A stretch of DNA of 64,000 nucleotides, from assembly GCA_029253085.1 (NCBI GenBank), contig JAQXAF010000016.1, positions 1 to 64,000 of the forward strand, in the 5' to 3' direction. The stretch comes from Luminiphilus sp. (GTDB taxonomy: Bacteria > Pseudomonadota > Gammaproteobacteria > Pseudomonadales > Halieaceae). The translations under genes were made by a program, and so were the position numbers. Below the pieces are notes generated by a model that was not told the DNA's origin, did no database searches, and saw nothing but the letters and a program-made list of their open reading frames with translations. Shown piece by piece: positions 43,611 through 56,110 of the stretch (position 1 is the first letter of the stretch; every line of letters starts with the position of its first letter).

Positions 43611-44651
43611 TCTGTTGGGTTGTCTCGAGGACCTTGCCAACCCGCTATTAGGGCCCTGGGCCAGTAGTACAACAAGCTGATCCAATATGTCCCAAGGGTT
43701 ACCTTTTTCAAAACCTTTCACCGTCGCGTCAGCTTGAAAAGCCAGTTTTTGGAGGCGGGCAATGCCCCGGGCGTTTTGTCGTTCTGCGGCTCCTTGAACG
43801 AGGGCCATACGGCTGCGCCAAACACCTCGCTGATTCATGGCCCGAGACAAAGCCTGACCCTTGGCACAGTCGTCATGTAGAGAGGCGAGCAAGGTAATAT
43901 CTCTGTTCAGAGGCCATAGCACCGCGGGCGGCTGGGTAGACTCAGCCTGCAAGCCCCGGAGTGTTCTAAGCGCCGCGACGGCATCGCCACTTAACGCTGT
44001 ATCAGCCAGACCGAAGGTGCTGTAACGAGCGTTGGCAAGGACACTGCTTAATACCGTGTCCACAGTGACATGCTCTGATGTCACCAGTAACTTGAGCTTG
44101 TCGACCTCCTGAACCGCCGCCAGCAAATTTCCCTCAACACGCTCAGCAAGAAGCTGCACTGCATCGCGATCCGCGCGCAGCCCAGCGCTTTTCAGTCGCT
44201 GTTGCAAAAAGCCGGGAAGCTCGTGACGTCCCACGGGCCAGATTTGTACTGCCAACCCCTCCTGGTCGATCCGTGTGAACCACTTGGCACGTTGCGACTG
44301 TTTGTCAACTTTACCGGCAATGACCAGAAGAACATCCTCTGTATCAAGGGCGAGGTATTCCTGAAGTGCTTTGCTGCCCTCAGTTCCAGGTTTCCCAGAT
44401 GGCAGTCTAATTTCAATGAGCTTGCGATCAGCAAATAGCGATAAGGCCCCTGCACTTTGCAGTAGCTGTTGCCAATCACCGGCCCCCGAAATCTCAATAA
44501 TCTCGCGTTCGGTACAGCCGGCAGTTCTGGCGGCGGCACGGACGGTATCGGCACATTCTTCAACAATCAGTGTTTCATCACCGAAGACCAAATAGCATCG
44601 CTTTAACTCGCGATTGAGGTTCTGAGAAAGCTGCTCGGGCTTAATCGGCAT
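43605..44651 (-). CDS. holA: DNA polymerase III subunit delta
   Basis: HolA is the clamp-opening subunit of the replicative clamp loader. The 348-aa product begins MPIKPEQLSQNLNRELKRCYLVFGDETLIVEE, a typical delta opening, with the clamp-wrench region SLFADRKLIEIRLPSGKPG and the C-terminal WPLNRDITLLASL and KGFEKGNPWDILDQL segments. ATG at 44651 is directly after the lptE stop. leuS-lptE-holA order is standard in gammaproteobacteria. Confidence 0.95.
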   Translation of the reverse strand: MPIKPEQLSQNLNRELKRCYLVFGDETLIVEECADTVRAAARTAGCTEREIIEISGAGDWQQLLQSAGALSLFADRKLIEIRLPSGKPGTEGSKALQEYLALDTEDVLLVIAGKVDKQSQRAKWFTRIDQEGLAVQIWPVGRHELPGFLQQRLKSAGLRADRDAVQLLAERVEGNLLAAVQEVDKLKLLVTSEHVTVDTVLSSVLANARYSTFGLADTALSGDAVAALRTLRGLQAESTQPPAVLWPLNRDITLLASLHDDCAKGQALSRAMNQRGVWRSRMALVQGAAERQNARGIARLQKLAFQADATVKGFEKGNPWDILDQLVVLLAQGPNSGLARSSRQPNRS

Positions 44652-45164
44652 TCAATTGCCGAGCCTATGAGTGATACGCCGAATAATCTGAGCCGCCAAA
44701 TCTTCCCGCATTTCTTCGCGCAGCAGTCTAAGCTCCTCGGTCTTACCCACCACATTCAGCGGGTCGTTGAGAAACTGGCGCACCACCTGAGCATCGGTGT
44801 CCCTAACAAGTTCAATAGCGCCTTGGCTCAAATTCAAGCTAGCCATCATGGTGAGCTCTACTTCAGCGGCTCTCGCTTGAGCCGTTAAAGACAGATTGCG
44901 TTGTTGAAAACGCTCCGCCCCTAGCCGTAGAACTAGGCCTTCGGTGGTTTCTTCGCTAAGCACAGCGCCCTGTAGGCGTAATTGCTGGCGCAGCGCCGTG
45001 GTCAGTTCGCCACGTGGCTGACCACTGATTAGTACAACTTCAGTGCCGGCTAGAGATGGCGAGTTCACAGCTCCTGCGGTTCCTTTGAGTTGAAAACCAC
45101 ATCCCACTAAGAAAAAAGCGGATAGAAAAAAAAGGCCCGGAAAACCAAATTTTGACATTTTCAT
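44652..45164 (-). CDS. lptE: LPS-assembly lipoprotein LptE
   Basis: LptE plugs the LptD barrel and helps insert lipopolysaccharide in the outer membrane. From ATG at 45164 the product of about 170 aa has a signal peptide and lipobox LVGC (Cys22), followed by GFQLKGTAG, then the LINQ-like GQPRGELTTALRQQLRLQGAV region and the C-terminal EELRLLREEMREDLAAQIIRR helix. Other starts at 45158 and 45191 (the latter overlapping the leuS stop in TGATG) cannot be excluded. It sits between leuS and holA. Confidence 0.93.
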   Translation of the reverse strand: MKMSKFGFPGLFFLSAFFLVGCGFQLKGTAGAVNSPSLAGTEVVLISGQPRGELTTALRQQLRLQGAVLSEETTEGLVLRLGAERFQQRNLSLTAQARAAEVELTMMASLNLSQGAIELVRDTDAQVVRQFLNDPLNVVGKTEELRLLREEMREDLAAQIIRRITHRLGN

Positions 45165-45190
45165 GGTTTGTACGCTTAGGACCATGGCCA

Positions 45191-47728
<2,538 letters not shown>

Positions 47729-49219
47729 TCAACGTCGTCTACGGAGGCCTGTTGCAAAAATGAGTAGCCCACAAAAAGTAAGAGTTGGTGTACTTCCCAG
47801 CCACATGATGGGCGTTAAGCCTGTTTTTGGCTGTACCTCACCGGTAATGACGATTTCCTCAAATTGCGGTGCTGTGACCAATAACTCGCCCTTATGGTCA
47901 ATAATTGCGGACACGCCATTATTGGTGCCCCTCAAAAGTGGTCTGCCGGTTTCTAGCGCGCGAAAGCGAGCCATTTGTAGGTGTTGCAAGGGCCCCATAG
48001 AGCGACCGAACCAACTGTCATTGCTGACGGTGATGAGTACCTCTGCGGTGCGCGCACCCGTCCAGACAAAATCTGGATAGACCACTTCATAACAGATAAA
48101 AGATGCCACGTTTAAGGTGCCCGTCGACAAGATAGGTGGCACATTTGGCCCGGGAATAAAGTTGGACATGGGCAAGTCAAAAAATTTGATCAAACCACGT
48201 AAGCTTTGCTCAAAGGGTACGTATTCGCCAAAAGGTACTAGCTTTTGTTTGCGGTATTCACCCGCCCCTAAACCCAGAGCAATAATGCTGTTGTAACGTC
48301 CGTTTTCGTCACGGGTGGGAATGCCGGTAATCAAGGTGGTCTCTGTTTCGTGGGCTATCGTAGAGATGTGATTCAGATAGTCGTCAACACGATCGCGGTA
48401 GGCAGGAAGTGCCGATTCAGGCCACAGCACGAGGTCAACATTTTTAAAATGGGGTAGTGAGTTGTCGGTATATTGCTGTTGGATTGTGGGAAAGTAGCGA
48501 CGGTCCCATTTTTTTTCTAAAGAAATATTGGGTTGGTATAGGGCTGCAGTGATCGGCACTGTCGTGTTCTGAGTCCATGAAATAGCGTTCAGTGGTAGAC
48601 CCATTAAGATTATGGTCACCCAGATGAGCGTCCCAGCCCATCCACGGCGAAGGGCATCGTCGCGATGGAGCGCCAGACAACCTATGGCGGCAGAGAATCC
48701 CACAATAACAAAGCTCAGACCGTAGACGCCGAGTACTGGCGCCCATCCAGCCGCTGGGGTATCGAGTGCAATGTATCCGACGTAAAGCCAGGGGAATCCG
48801 GTAAGAAGCCAGCTACGCAGCCATTCGAATAACACCCAAATCGCTGCGAAGAGCAGTGGGCTGGGCGTTTTCAGTTCACGGCTGCAGCGGCGATAAAACA
48901 CCATTTGTAGCCCGGTTAAAATGGCCAGTCCAAGACAGAAAAGAGCCGTCAGGGCCCCGGCTAAGGGTGGCGGCGCCTGGCCATAAACGTTGATGCTCAC
49001 ATAAACCCAAGAGGCGCCTGCACCAAACAGGCCCACACCATAGAGCCAGCCGATGAGGAAGGCGGAGTGTTGCGATTGGTGATGCATAAGATACAGCAGC
49101 GCGGCGACACTGAGTAATGTCGAAGGCCAAGCTGACATGGGTGCCAAGCCTGGAACGAATAGGGCGCCGGCAATTATCGGAAATAAAACGCCTGCGAGAG
49201 CTACGCCCCTAGACGCCAC
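47729..49219 (-). CDS. lnt: Apolipoprotein N-acyltransferase
   Basis: Lnt adds the third acyl chain to lipoproteins at the periplasmic face of the inner membrane. The 496-aa product has six or so N-terminal membrane helices and a nitrilase-like domain with the catalytic Glu in LWPESALPAY, Lys in YRKQKLVPFGEYVPFE and Cys in FICYEVVYPD. A last membrane helix follows. The start is GTG five bases after the corC stop. It completes the miaB-ybeZ-ybeY-corC-lnt order seen across gammaproteobacteria. Confidence 0.96.
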   Translation of the reverse strand: MASRGVALAGVLFPIIAGALFVPGLAPMSAWPSTLLSVAALLYLMHHQSQHSAFLIGWLYGVGLFGAGASWVYVSINVYGQAPPPLAGALTALFCLGLAILTGLQMVFYRRCSRELKTPSPLLFAAIWVLFEWLRSWLLTGFPWLYVGYIALDTPAAGWAPVLGVYGLSFVIVGFSAAIGCLALHRDDALRRGWAGTLIWVTIILMGLPLNAISWTQNTTVPITAALYQPNISLEKKWDRRYFPTIQQQYTDNSLPHFKNVDLVLWPESALPAYRDRVDDYLNHISTIAHETETTLITGIPTRDENGRYNSIIALGLGAGEYRKQKLVPFGEYVPFEQSLRGLIKFFDLPMSNFIPGPNVPPILSTGTLNVASFICYEVVYPDFVWTGARTAEVLITVSNDSWFGRSMGPLQHLQMARFRALETGRPLLRGTNNGVSAIIDHKGELLVTAPQFEEIVITGEVQPKTGLTPIMWLGSTPTLTFCGLLIFATGLRRRR

Positions 49220-49224
49220 GTGAA

Positions 49225-50073
49225 TCAGTCGGCAGAGTCATTGGGTGGGGTGACGCGAAGGCTTAGCAGTCGGCGTTGGTCGGCGGTCACCACTTTAAAC
49301 TCAAAGCGTTCGAGGTAGGTGGTCTCGCTGCGAGTGGGGACGTGACCAAAGGCGTTGACGACCAGGCCGCCTATGGTATCGAACTCTTCATCACTAAATG
49401 CAACACCAAAGTGCTCATTGAAATCCTCAATGGGTGTTTGAGCTTTTACGAAAAAATCAGTTGGGCTTATTTTTCGGATATCTAGGCCTTCATCAACGTC
49501 TGTTTCATCTTCAATTTCACCGACAATTTCTTCGAGTACATCCTCGATGGTCACCAGACCGGCAACACCTCCGTACTCATCGATCACAATCGCCATATGA
49601 TTGCGGTTTTGGCGGAACTCTCGAAGTAATACATTGAGCCGCTTACTTTCGGGCACCATGACTGCGGGCCGCAAAAGGCCGCGCAGATCGAATTCCGGCT
49701 CGCGTTCTAATATTAGTGGCAAAAGGTCTTTGGCTAATAAAATGCCGACCACATTATCGAGGTTGTCATCAATAACGGGAAAACGTGAGTGAGCGGCATG
49801 AATAATTTGAGGCAGCGCTTCGTCGAGATCGGCATCGATTTTAATCACAGTCATCTGAGCCCGGGGGATCATAATATCCCTAACCTGCATATCGCTGACC
49901 GATAAGGCGCCTTCCATTATGGTTTTGGCGTCGTCATCAATTAACTCGTTATCAACGGCGAGTTCTAGAAGACCCTCCAGGTCAGCTCGATTTTGCGGTG
50001 TTCCAGAAAGAAACTGTGTTAGCCGCTCGACCCAAGACCGCTCATCATTTTCTGGGGTGTGAGTATCGTTCAC
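49225..50073 (-). CDS. corC: CorC/YbeX CBS-domain protein
   Basis: This 282-aa cytoplasmic protein has two CBS domains (about 70-185; VRDIMIPRAQMTVI and AIVIDEYGGVAGLVTIEDVLEEIVGEI) and a C-terminal CorC_HlyC domain (DFNEHFGVAF...TIGGLVVNAFGHVP). It is linked to Mg/Co efflux and, by context, to ribosome biology. The start is GTG, overlapping the ybeY stop as GTGA. Confidence 0.95.
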   Translation of the reverse strand: MNDTHTPENDERSWVERLTQFLSGTPQNRADLEGLLELAVDNELIDDDAKTIMEGALSVSDMQVRDIMIPRAQMTVIKIDADLDEALPQIIHAAHSRFPVIDDNLDNVVGILLAKDLLPLILEREPEFDLRGLLRPAVMVPESKRLNVLLREFRQNRNHMAIVIDEYGGVAGLVTIEDVLEEIVGEIEDETDVDEGLDIRKISPTDFFVKAQTPIEDFNEHFGVAFSDEEFDTIGGLVVNAFGHVPTRSETTYLERFEFKVVTADQRRLLSLRVTPPNDSAD

Positions 50074-50561
50074 GGTAGGTCAGCTCGCTGGATGTCATCG
50101 ACGGGAAGGTAGGGATCAGAACAGCCAAACTGCTGCAAAATCTGGGTTTCAAGGGCTTCCATATCTTGGGCCGTATCGTCTGTCTCGTGGTCGTAGCCGA
50201 GTAAATGCAATACGCCATGCACAGTCAGGTGCGCCCAATGGCAAATCGGAGGCTTCCCTTGTTCTTGGGCTTCTTGCCAGACTAGGGGGCTGCATATGAC
50301 GATGTCACCTAGCAGCTCGCAAGAGACCTCTGCTGGGATATCTGCCGGAAAAGACAGGACATTTGTGGGCCCGGACCGATTGCGAAAGCGCTGGTTTAGC
50401 TGCGTCATCTCGTCGGTGTTACTGATTCGAATACTCAGTTCAGGCTGCGCGGTTGGATCTGCGCCCAACATACTGCAGGTTGCATTGACCCAACGTTTGA
50501 AACTTTCGTCTTCAGGCGCTTCTATCGAGTCGTCGCGCTCAATGTGCAGCACGGGGGTCAT
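50070..50561 (-). CDS. ybeY: Endoribonuclease YbeY
   Basis: YbeY is a zinc endoribonuclease needed for 16S rRNA 3' maturation and ribosome quality control. The 163-aa product has SIRISNTDEMTQLNQRFRN, TNVLSFP, LGDIVIC, and the zinc motif HLTVHGVLHLLGYDHE with three His. ATG at 50561 overlaps the ybeZ stop as ATGA, and its own stop overlaps corC. Confidence 0.96.
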   Translation of the reverse strand: MTPVLHIERDDSIEAPEDESFKRWVNATCSMLGADPTAQPELSIRISNTDEMTQLNQRFRNRSGPTNVLSFPADIPAEVSCELLGDIVICSPLVWQEAQEQGKPPICHWAHLTVHGVLHLLGYDHETDDTAQDMEALETQILQQFGCSDPYLPVDDIQRADLP

Positions 50562-51607
50562 TGTTCCCTGCGCTCCAGTTTGGGGCTTCTAGCCTCGAAC
50601 TCGTCGTAGGCTGAAACGACTCGCTGCACCAAGGGGTGTCGCACGACGTCTTTATTGGCGAACCAAGTGAACGTTATGCCTTCGACCCCTTCCAGAACTT
50701 GGGTGGCATGGATAAGGCCCGATTGTTGACCCCGTGGTAGATCAATTTGTGTGGCGTCGCCAGTAATTACTGCAGTTGAACCAAAGCCAATGCGCGTTAG
50801 GAACATTTTCATCTGCTCGCGAGTGGTATTTTGCGCCTCGTCTAAAATAATAAAGGCATTGTTGAGAGTTCGTCCGCGCATAAAGGCAAGGGGAGCAACT
50901 TCAATAATATTGCGTTCTATGTATTTGGTGACTGTTTCAAACCCCAGCATTTCGTACAGCGCGTCGTAGAGCGGGCGAAGGTAGGGGTCTACCTTCTGGC
51001 TGAGGTCACCCGGCAGAAATCCCAGCCTTTCGCCGGCCTCTACTGCGGGCCGTACGAGTAAGATTCGACGTACTTGCTCGTCTAAGAGAGCCTGAACGGC
51101 GCAGGCAACACCCAAATAGGTTTTTCCTGTGCCCGCCGGGCCAATACCGAAGTTAATGTCGTAGCGCTGCAGTGCACGGACGTAGGCTTGTTGATTCTTG
51201 CCTCTGGGTTTAATGGATGTCCGTTTGGTTCGAATGACCGTAATGGGTTCGACATCGGTGCCCGGGTTTTGCTGTCGATGCTGCGCTAGGTGCTCGAGGT
51301 CAGCTTGCTGTAAATGCAGGTGAACACTTTCCGGGCTAATACCAATTCCCTGACCTGCTTCGCCGTACAGGGTCTCCAGGAGAGCGATTGTTATTGCGGC
51401 CGCATCGGCATTTCCTGAGACCGTGAACTGGTTGCTGCGATTACGGATAACCACGCCCAGCCGCTCTTCGAGTTGACGCAAATGTGCATCCAGCTGTCCG
51501 CACAGTGCGGCCAGATGACGGGCATCATTAGGTTCGAGGGTAATGCTGAGTTGTGAGGCCGCTTCCGATGTGCTGTCGGGTTCGGGGGCTGCGCTAATGG
51601 TATCCAA
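50558..51607 (-). CDS. ybeZ: PhoH-family ATPase YbeZ
   Basis: This 349-aa RNA-associated ATPase partners YbeY. It has an N-terminal KH-like region, then a P-loop GIGPAGTGKTYLG (154-166), LLVRPAVEAGERLGFLPG, FIILDEAQNTTREQMKMFLTR and TGDATQIDLP. The start is TTG at 51607; no ATG or GTG is available between it and the conserved LEPNDARHLAALCGQLDAHL segment, and the ribosome-binding site is weak. It is coupled downstream to ybeY. Confidence 0.94.
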   Translation of the reverse strand: MDTISAAPEPDSTSEAASQLSITLEPNDARHLAALCGQLDAHLRQLEERLGVVIRNRSNQFTVSGNADAAAITIALLETLYGEAGQGIGISPESVHLHLQQADLEHLAQHRQQNPGTDVEPITVIRTKRTSIKPRGKNQQAYVRALQRYDINFGIGPAGTGKTYLGVACAVQALLDEQVRRILLVRPAVEAGERLGFLPGDLSQKVDPYLRPLYDALYEMLGFETVTKYIERNIIEVAPLAFMRGRTLNNAFIILDEAQNTTREQMKMFLTRIGFGSTAVITGDATQIDLPRGQQSGLIHATQVLEGVEGITFTWFANKDVVRHPLVQRVVSAYDEFEARSPKLERREQ

Positions 51608-51686
51608 CGCCTGTTTGTTCGCTCTTTTCGCAACTGGGAGAGAGAAGATACAGACCTTATTGGGGGAGTCAACCGCCTTTATTGTG

Positions 51687-53036
51687 TCAGGCCGGCGTTG
51701 CTAGCAACTGACCTCGCAGAGAGTTGGGCAAAGCTTCGACAATTTTAACGTCGGTGAAGTGCCCAATGAGCCGGCTGTCGTCACAGCTAAAATTGACCAC
51801 GCGGTTATTCTCCGTTCGCCCAGCAAGCTGACCGGGATCTTTTTTAGACACCCCCGTGACTAAAATGCGCTGCTCGCTTCCTACCATGGCGATCCCAATG
51901 GCGGCGGCTTGTTGGGCGATCCTGCCCTGCAATATTTTTAAGCGCTGCTTTTTGGTTTCCATTGGGGTTTCATCCGCGAGATCAGCGGCAGGAGTGCCCG
52001 GGCGAGCGCTATAAATAAAGCTAAAGGAGTTGTCAAAACCAATGTCATCGATCAGCTTCATGGTGGCGGCAAAATCTTTGTCATCTTCACCGGGAAAACC
52101 AATGATAAAGTCAGACGATAATGAGATGTTCGGGCGGATTCGGCGCAGCGCTCGAATTTTGGCTTTGTATTCCAGTGCCGTATGGCCACGTTTCATGGCC
52201 ATCAACGTTCGATCGGAGCCGCTTTGCACCGGTAGGTGCAAATGATCGACTAGGGCAGGTATATCTGCGTAGCACTGGATAAGTGCATCTGAAAACTCTA
52301 CCGGGTGTGATGTTGTGTATCGAATGCGTTCTATGCCGGATACCAAGTTTACAAGGTGAAGGAGCTCGGCAAAGTCGACATTTTCCCCCAGATGATTGGG
52401 TCCTCTGTAGGCATTTACGTTTTGACCGAGCAGGTTGACCTCTTTCACGCCACCCCCAGCCAGCGATGCAATTTCGGCAATGATATCGTCTACTGGACGT
52501 GAAACTTCTTCTCCACGGGTGTAGGGCACAACGCAGAAAGTGCAGTATTTACTGCAACCCTCCATGATTGAGACGAAAGCGCTGGGGCCATCGACCCGGG
52601 GTTCTGGCAGTCGGTCAAATTTTTCGATCTCTGGGAAGCTGACGTCCACAACAACCGGGGTGCCGTCCCGTCGAGCTTCAATCATTTCGGGTAGCCGATG
52701 CAGGGTTTGGGGGCCAAAAATTAAATCGACAAATGGCGCCCGTTTGCTGATTTCTGCACCTTCTTGACTCGCGACGCAACCACCTACACCAATAATCAGG
52801 TCAGGCTTGGCCTGTTTGAGTGGTCTCCAGCGCCCCAGCTGGTGAAATACTTTTTCTTGAGCTTTTTCGCGAATTGAACAGGTGTTCAGCAACAGTACGT
52901 CAGCCTCTTCTACCCGATCGGTAAGGGCTAGCCCGTGACTTTCCCCCAGCAGATCAGCCATTCGAGCAGAATCGTACTCATTCATCTGGCAGCCATGGGT
53001 TTGTACAAACAGTTTTTTCTGGGGTGATGTTGTCAA
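51687..53036 (-). CDS. miaB: tRNA-2-methylthio-N6-dimethylallyladenosine synthase
   Basis: MiaB adds the methylthio group to i6A37 of tRNAs. The radical-SAM methylthiotransferase (about 449 aa) has the N-terminal cluster Cys in [20 protein letters not shown] and GVGGCVASQ, the SAM cluster CSKYCTFC, and a C-terminal TRAM domain. I choose TTG at 53036 ([17 protein letters not shown]). The frame is open to 53186 without family similarity, and no ATG lies close to the conserved start. It heads the ybeZ-ybeY-corC-lnt group and is divergent from the DUF1820 gene. Confidence 0.94.
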   Translation of the reverse strand: MTTSPQKKLFVQTHGCQMNEYDSARMADLLGESHGLALTDRVEEADVLLLNTCSIREKAQEKVFHQLGRWRPLKQAKPDLIIGVGGCVASQEGAEISKRAPFVDLIFGPQTLHRLPEMIEARRDGTPVVVDVSFPEIEKFDRLPEPRVDGPSAFVSIMEGCSKYCTFCVVPYTRGEEVSRPVDDIIAEIASLAGGGVKEVNLLGQNVNAYRGPNHLGENVDFAELLHLVNLVSGIERIRYTTSHPVEFSDALIQCYADIPALVDHLHLPVQSGSDRTLMAMKRGHTALEYKAKIRALRRIRPNISLSSDFIIGFPGEDDKDFAATMKLIDDIGFDNSFSFIYSARPGTPAADLADETPMETKKQRLKILQGRIAQQAAAIGIAMVGSEQRILVTGVSKKDPGQLAGRTENNRVVNFSCDDSRLIGHFTDVKIVEALPNSLRGQLLATPA

Positions 53037-53179
53037 AAAAGTGTTCTCATAGACGGTGGATACTGCAATCGGAACGGAGTATACCGTTATGAACCATCCT
53101 GTGCGCGAGAATCCACTGGCAGATAACGTCAGAAGTGGTACCATTCCCGCCCTTTTTTTCCTAACCGCGTTCTTTGCCC

Positions 53180-53524
53180 ATGACAACTCAGCCCGTCTAT
53201 AAGGTTATTTTCCAAAACGGAGGCCAGGTCTTCGAGGTTTTTGCTCGGCAAATATTCCAGAGTGACATGTGGGGCTTCATAGAAATTGAGGAATTAGTTT
53301 TCGGCGAGCGATCTGCGGTATTGGTTGACCCATCTGAAGAGAAATTAAAAAACGAGTTTGCTGGCGTGAAGCGCAGTTATATCCCGCTGCATTCGGTGAT
53401 TCGTATCGATGAAGTCGAAAAAGAGGGCGCGGTTCGTGTGTCCGAGGCTTCCGCCACCGGCGCCAAAATCTCACATCTACCGTTCAACGGCATACCCTCG
53501 GTCCCCTCTGGGGGCGATGACTGA
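53180..53524 (+). CDS. DUF1820 family protein
   Basis: A 114-aa cytoplasmic protein matching DUF1820: [33 protein letters not shown], here in part, then [33 protein letters not shown]. Function unknown; it is a common small neighbour of miaB in gammaproteobacteria. ATG at 53180 is used, with TTG two codons upstream as alternative. It ends 86 bp before the Lon-type gene. Confidence 0.9.
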   Translation: MTTQPVYKVIFQNGGQVFEVFARQIFQSDMWGFIEIEELVFGERSAVLVDPSEEKLKNEFAGVKRSYIPLHSVIRIDEVEKEGAVRVSEASATGAKISHLPFNGIPSVPSGGDD

Positions 53525-53610
53525 CCCACCTTTAGGCCTTGAATTGCGGCCCGCTGACCACCACATCTTGGTAAACCAAGAATCAACACCAAGGAATGGG
53601 GCAGGCTCTA

Positions 53611-56100
53611 ATGAGCAGCGAAGACGATCTAATTTCAGACAAGTCAGACGAAAGCACAGATGATGGCGTCCTTGAAGGCGTGTCGGCACACTATGAATTG
53701 GGCACCGAAGACGTCATTACGGCAGATCAGTCATCGGCTCCAGCCGTAGCGGATGACGTACTGCCCGAGACGTTAGTGCTGCTTCCATTGCCCGGGCGTC
53801 CTTTTTTCCCAGGCCAAGTTCAGCCCATCGGCTTGAACCCCGACCAATGGCAAAAAACACTGAACGCTATATCAGAGCAGGGAAAGGGTCTGCTGGGGTT
53901 GGCTTTTGTCGGTGATGCTAATCCTGTCGACGTGATGACCAATGATTTCCCCGACATGGGTTGCGTTGTGAGACTGCACAGCCCCCCGGGACAGTCGGAC
54001 AATCCGGGACAATTTCTTGCTCAAGGCATCAAGCGGTTTCGAATTATTCGATGGTTGCGCGAAGATGGCCCTTTCATTGCGCAGGTTGAATATCCCCGCT
54101 CCAAAGGCGACCGCGACAGCGACGAAGTCAAAGCGTATGCAATGGCGATTATTGCCGCGATCAAAGAGTTGCTGCCACTCAATCCGCTCTACTCTCAAGA
54201 GCTTAAGCAGTATCTGGGTAAATTCAATCCGAATCAGCCCAGTCTGCTGGCAGACTTTGCTGCTGCGATGACGACCGCGTCGGGGGATCAGCTGCAAGGT
54301 ATTTTGCAAACGCTGCCTCTTACGGCGCGTATGACTAAGGTGCTCGAATTGCTGCGGCGTGAGAAAGAGGTTGCCGAACTTCAAGGAGAAATCAGCCGAG
54401 AGGTAAACGATAAGGCCTCTGATAACCAGCGAGAGTTTTTTCTTAAAGAGCAGATGAAGGTTATCCAGCGAGAGCTGGGAATATCCAAGGACGATAGGAC
54501 GTCGGATGCCGAAAAATTTGCCGAGCGTATGTTGACGCGAAATCCTCCAGAGCACGTTGCCAGTCGCTTTTCAGAGGAATTAGACAAGTTGAGGGTGCTC
54601 GAGTCAGGATCACCTGAATATGCCGTCACACGTAATTATCTTGATTGGGTCAGTGCAGTGCCCTGGGGCGTATTTTCAGACGATAACCTCAGTCTCGAAC
54701 ATGCTCGAGACGAGCTCAACCGCCATCATGACGGGCTTGGAGACGTTAAAGAACGGATTGTAGAGTTTTTAGCCGTGGGCAATTTTAAAGGCACGATTGA
54801 TGGCTCCATCCTGTTGCTAGTCGGTCCTCCGGGGGTTGGTAAAACCAGTATTGGTAAGTCTGTCGCTGATGCCTTAGGCCGAAAATTTTTCCGGTTTAGT
54901 TTAGGCGGCATGCGAGATGAGGCAGAGATAAAGGGGCACCGCCGCACCTATATTGGTGCGCTGCCTGGTAAGTTGGTGCAGGCCCTGAAAGATGTCGACG
55001 TTGCGAATCCAGTGATTATGCTTGATGAGATCGATAAGGTGGGTCGCTCTTACAACGGCGATCCTGCTTCAGCACTTTTGGAAGTGTTGGACCCCGAGCA
55101 AAACAACGAGTTCATGGATCATTATCTCGATTTGCGTGTCGACCTGTCACGGGTTCTTTTTATTGCCACTGCTAACCAACTTGATTCGATCCCACCGGCG
55201 CTGCTAGATCGTATGGAGACCATTCGCCTTGCAGGTTATATCGCTGAGGAAAAATTAGCGATTGCGCGTAACCATCTGTGGCCAAAGTTGCTTAAACGGC
55301 ATGGAGCTAAGCCGTCACAAGTGAGAATTAATGATGCTGCACTTCGTCTTGTAATTGACGGCTACTGTCGGGAAGCGGGAGTGCGACAGTTAGAAAAGCA
55401 GTTGGCGGCGCTGATAAGAAAATCTATCGTCCAGATTGTTGACAGCGATACCTCCCGTATACGGCTGGGTAAAAAAGATATTGCAGATTTACTGGGGCAG
55501 CCTCGCTATCGCAGTGAGCGCCCGCTGCGTGGAAAGGGGGTGGTAACAGGGCTCGCTTGGACTGCGCAAGGCGGCGTCACCCTCGCCATCGAATCTAGCA
55601 GAGTTCACACGTTGCATCGTGGTTTGAAGCTCACGGGCCAGCTGGGTGAAGTGATGAAGGAAAGTGCCGAGATAGCCTACAGTTATATTGTTGCCCAGTT
55701 AAATAACTTTGGTTGTCACGAAGATTTCTTTGACACCTCACTGGTTCATTTACACGTGCCAGAAGGGGCGACACCAAAAGATGGTCCCAGTGCCGGCATT
55801 ACCATGGCGACAGCACTACTATCCCTTGCGCGAAGTCAGCGTATAAAACGCCCGCTGGCGATGACCGGCGAGCTAACATTAACCGGACGCGTGCTGCCCG
55901 TCGGGGGCATCAGAGAAAAGATTGTTGCGGCTCGCAGGGCTCAAATCCCCGAGGTGCTATTACCCTTCGCTAATCGCGGGGACTACGACGAGCTGCCCGA
56001 TCATTTAACGGCGGATATGACCGTGCACTTTGTGCGAAGTTTTGATGAGGTTTTTGAAATCGTATTTGGTGGAACGGCAGCTAAACGGCCTCTCCATTAA
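53611..56100 (+). CDS. lon: Lon-family ATP-dependent protease with acidic N-terminal extension (AsrA-like)
   Basis: This 829-aa protein has a LON N-terminal domain, an AAA+ module with P-loop GPPGVGKTS near residue 405 and a serine-lysine protease domain with catalytic Ser in DGPSAGI (about 727) and Lys in REKIVAARRA (about 770). The first ~50 residues are an acidic, low-complexity extension absent from E. coli Lon (784 aa). No clpX or hupB is adjacent, unlike the housekeeping lon locus, so it may be a second Lon such as AsrA of Pseudomonas; this is inference. ATG at 53611 gives MSSEDDL; an ATG lies five codons upstream. Confidence 0.9.
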   Translation: MSSEDDLISDKSDESTDDGVLEGVSAHYELGTEDVITADQSSAPAVADDVLPETLVLLPLPGRPFFPGQVQPIGLNPDQWQKTLNAISEQGKGLLGLAFVGDANPVDVMTNDFPDMGCVVRLHSPPGQSDNPGQFLAQGIKRFRIIRWLREDGPFIAQVEYPRSKGDRDSDEVKAYAMAIIAAIKELLPLNPLYSQELKQYLGKFNPNQPSLLADFAAAMTTASGDQLQGILQTLPLTARMTKVLELLRREKEVAELQGEISREVNDKASDNQREFFLKEQMKVIQRELGISKDDRTSDAEKFAERMLTRNPPEHVASRFSEELDKLRVLESGSPEYAVTRNYLDWVSAVPWGVFSDDNLSLEHARDELNRHHDGLGDVKERIVEFLAVGNFKGTIDGSILLLVGPPGVGKTSIGKSVADALGRKFFRFSLGGMRDEAEIKGHRRTYIGALPGKLVQALKDVDVANPVIMLDEIDKVGRSYNGDPASALLEVLDPEQNNEFMDHYLDLRVDLSRVLFIATANQLDSIPPALLDRMETIRLAGYIAEEKLAIARNHLWPKLLKRHGAKPSQVRINDAALRLVIDGYCREAGVRQLEKQLAALIRKSIVQIVDSDTSRIRLGKKDIADLLGQPRYRSERPLRGKGVVTGLAWTAQGGVTLAIESSRVHTLHRGLKLTGQLGEVMKESAEIAYSYIVAQLNNFGCHEDFFDTSLVHLHVPEGATPKDGPSAGITMATALLSLARSQRIKRPLAMTGELTLTGRVLPVGGIREKIVAARRAQIPEVLLPFANRGDYDELPDHLTADMTVHFVRSFDEVFEIVFGGTAAKRPLH

Positions 56101-56110
56101 CCGGAGGGTC

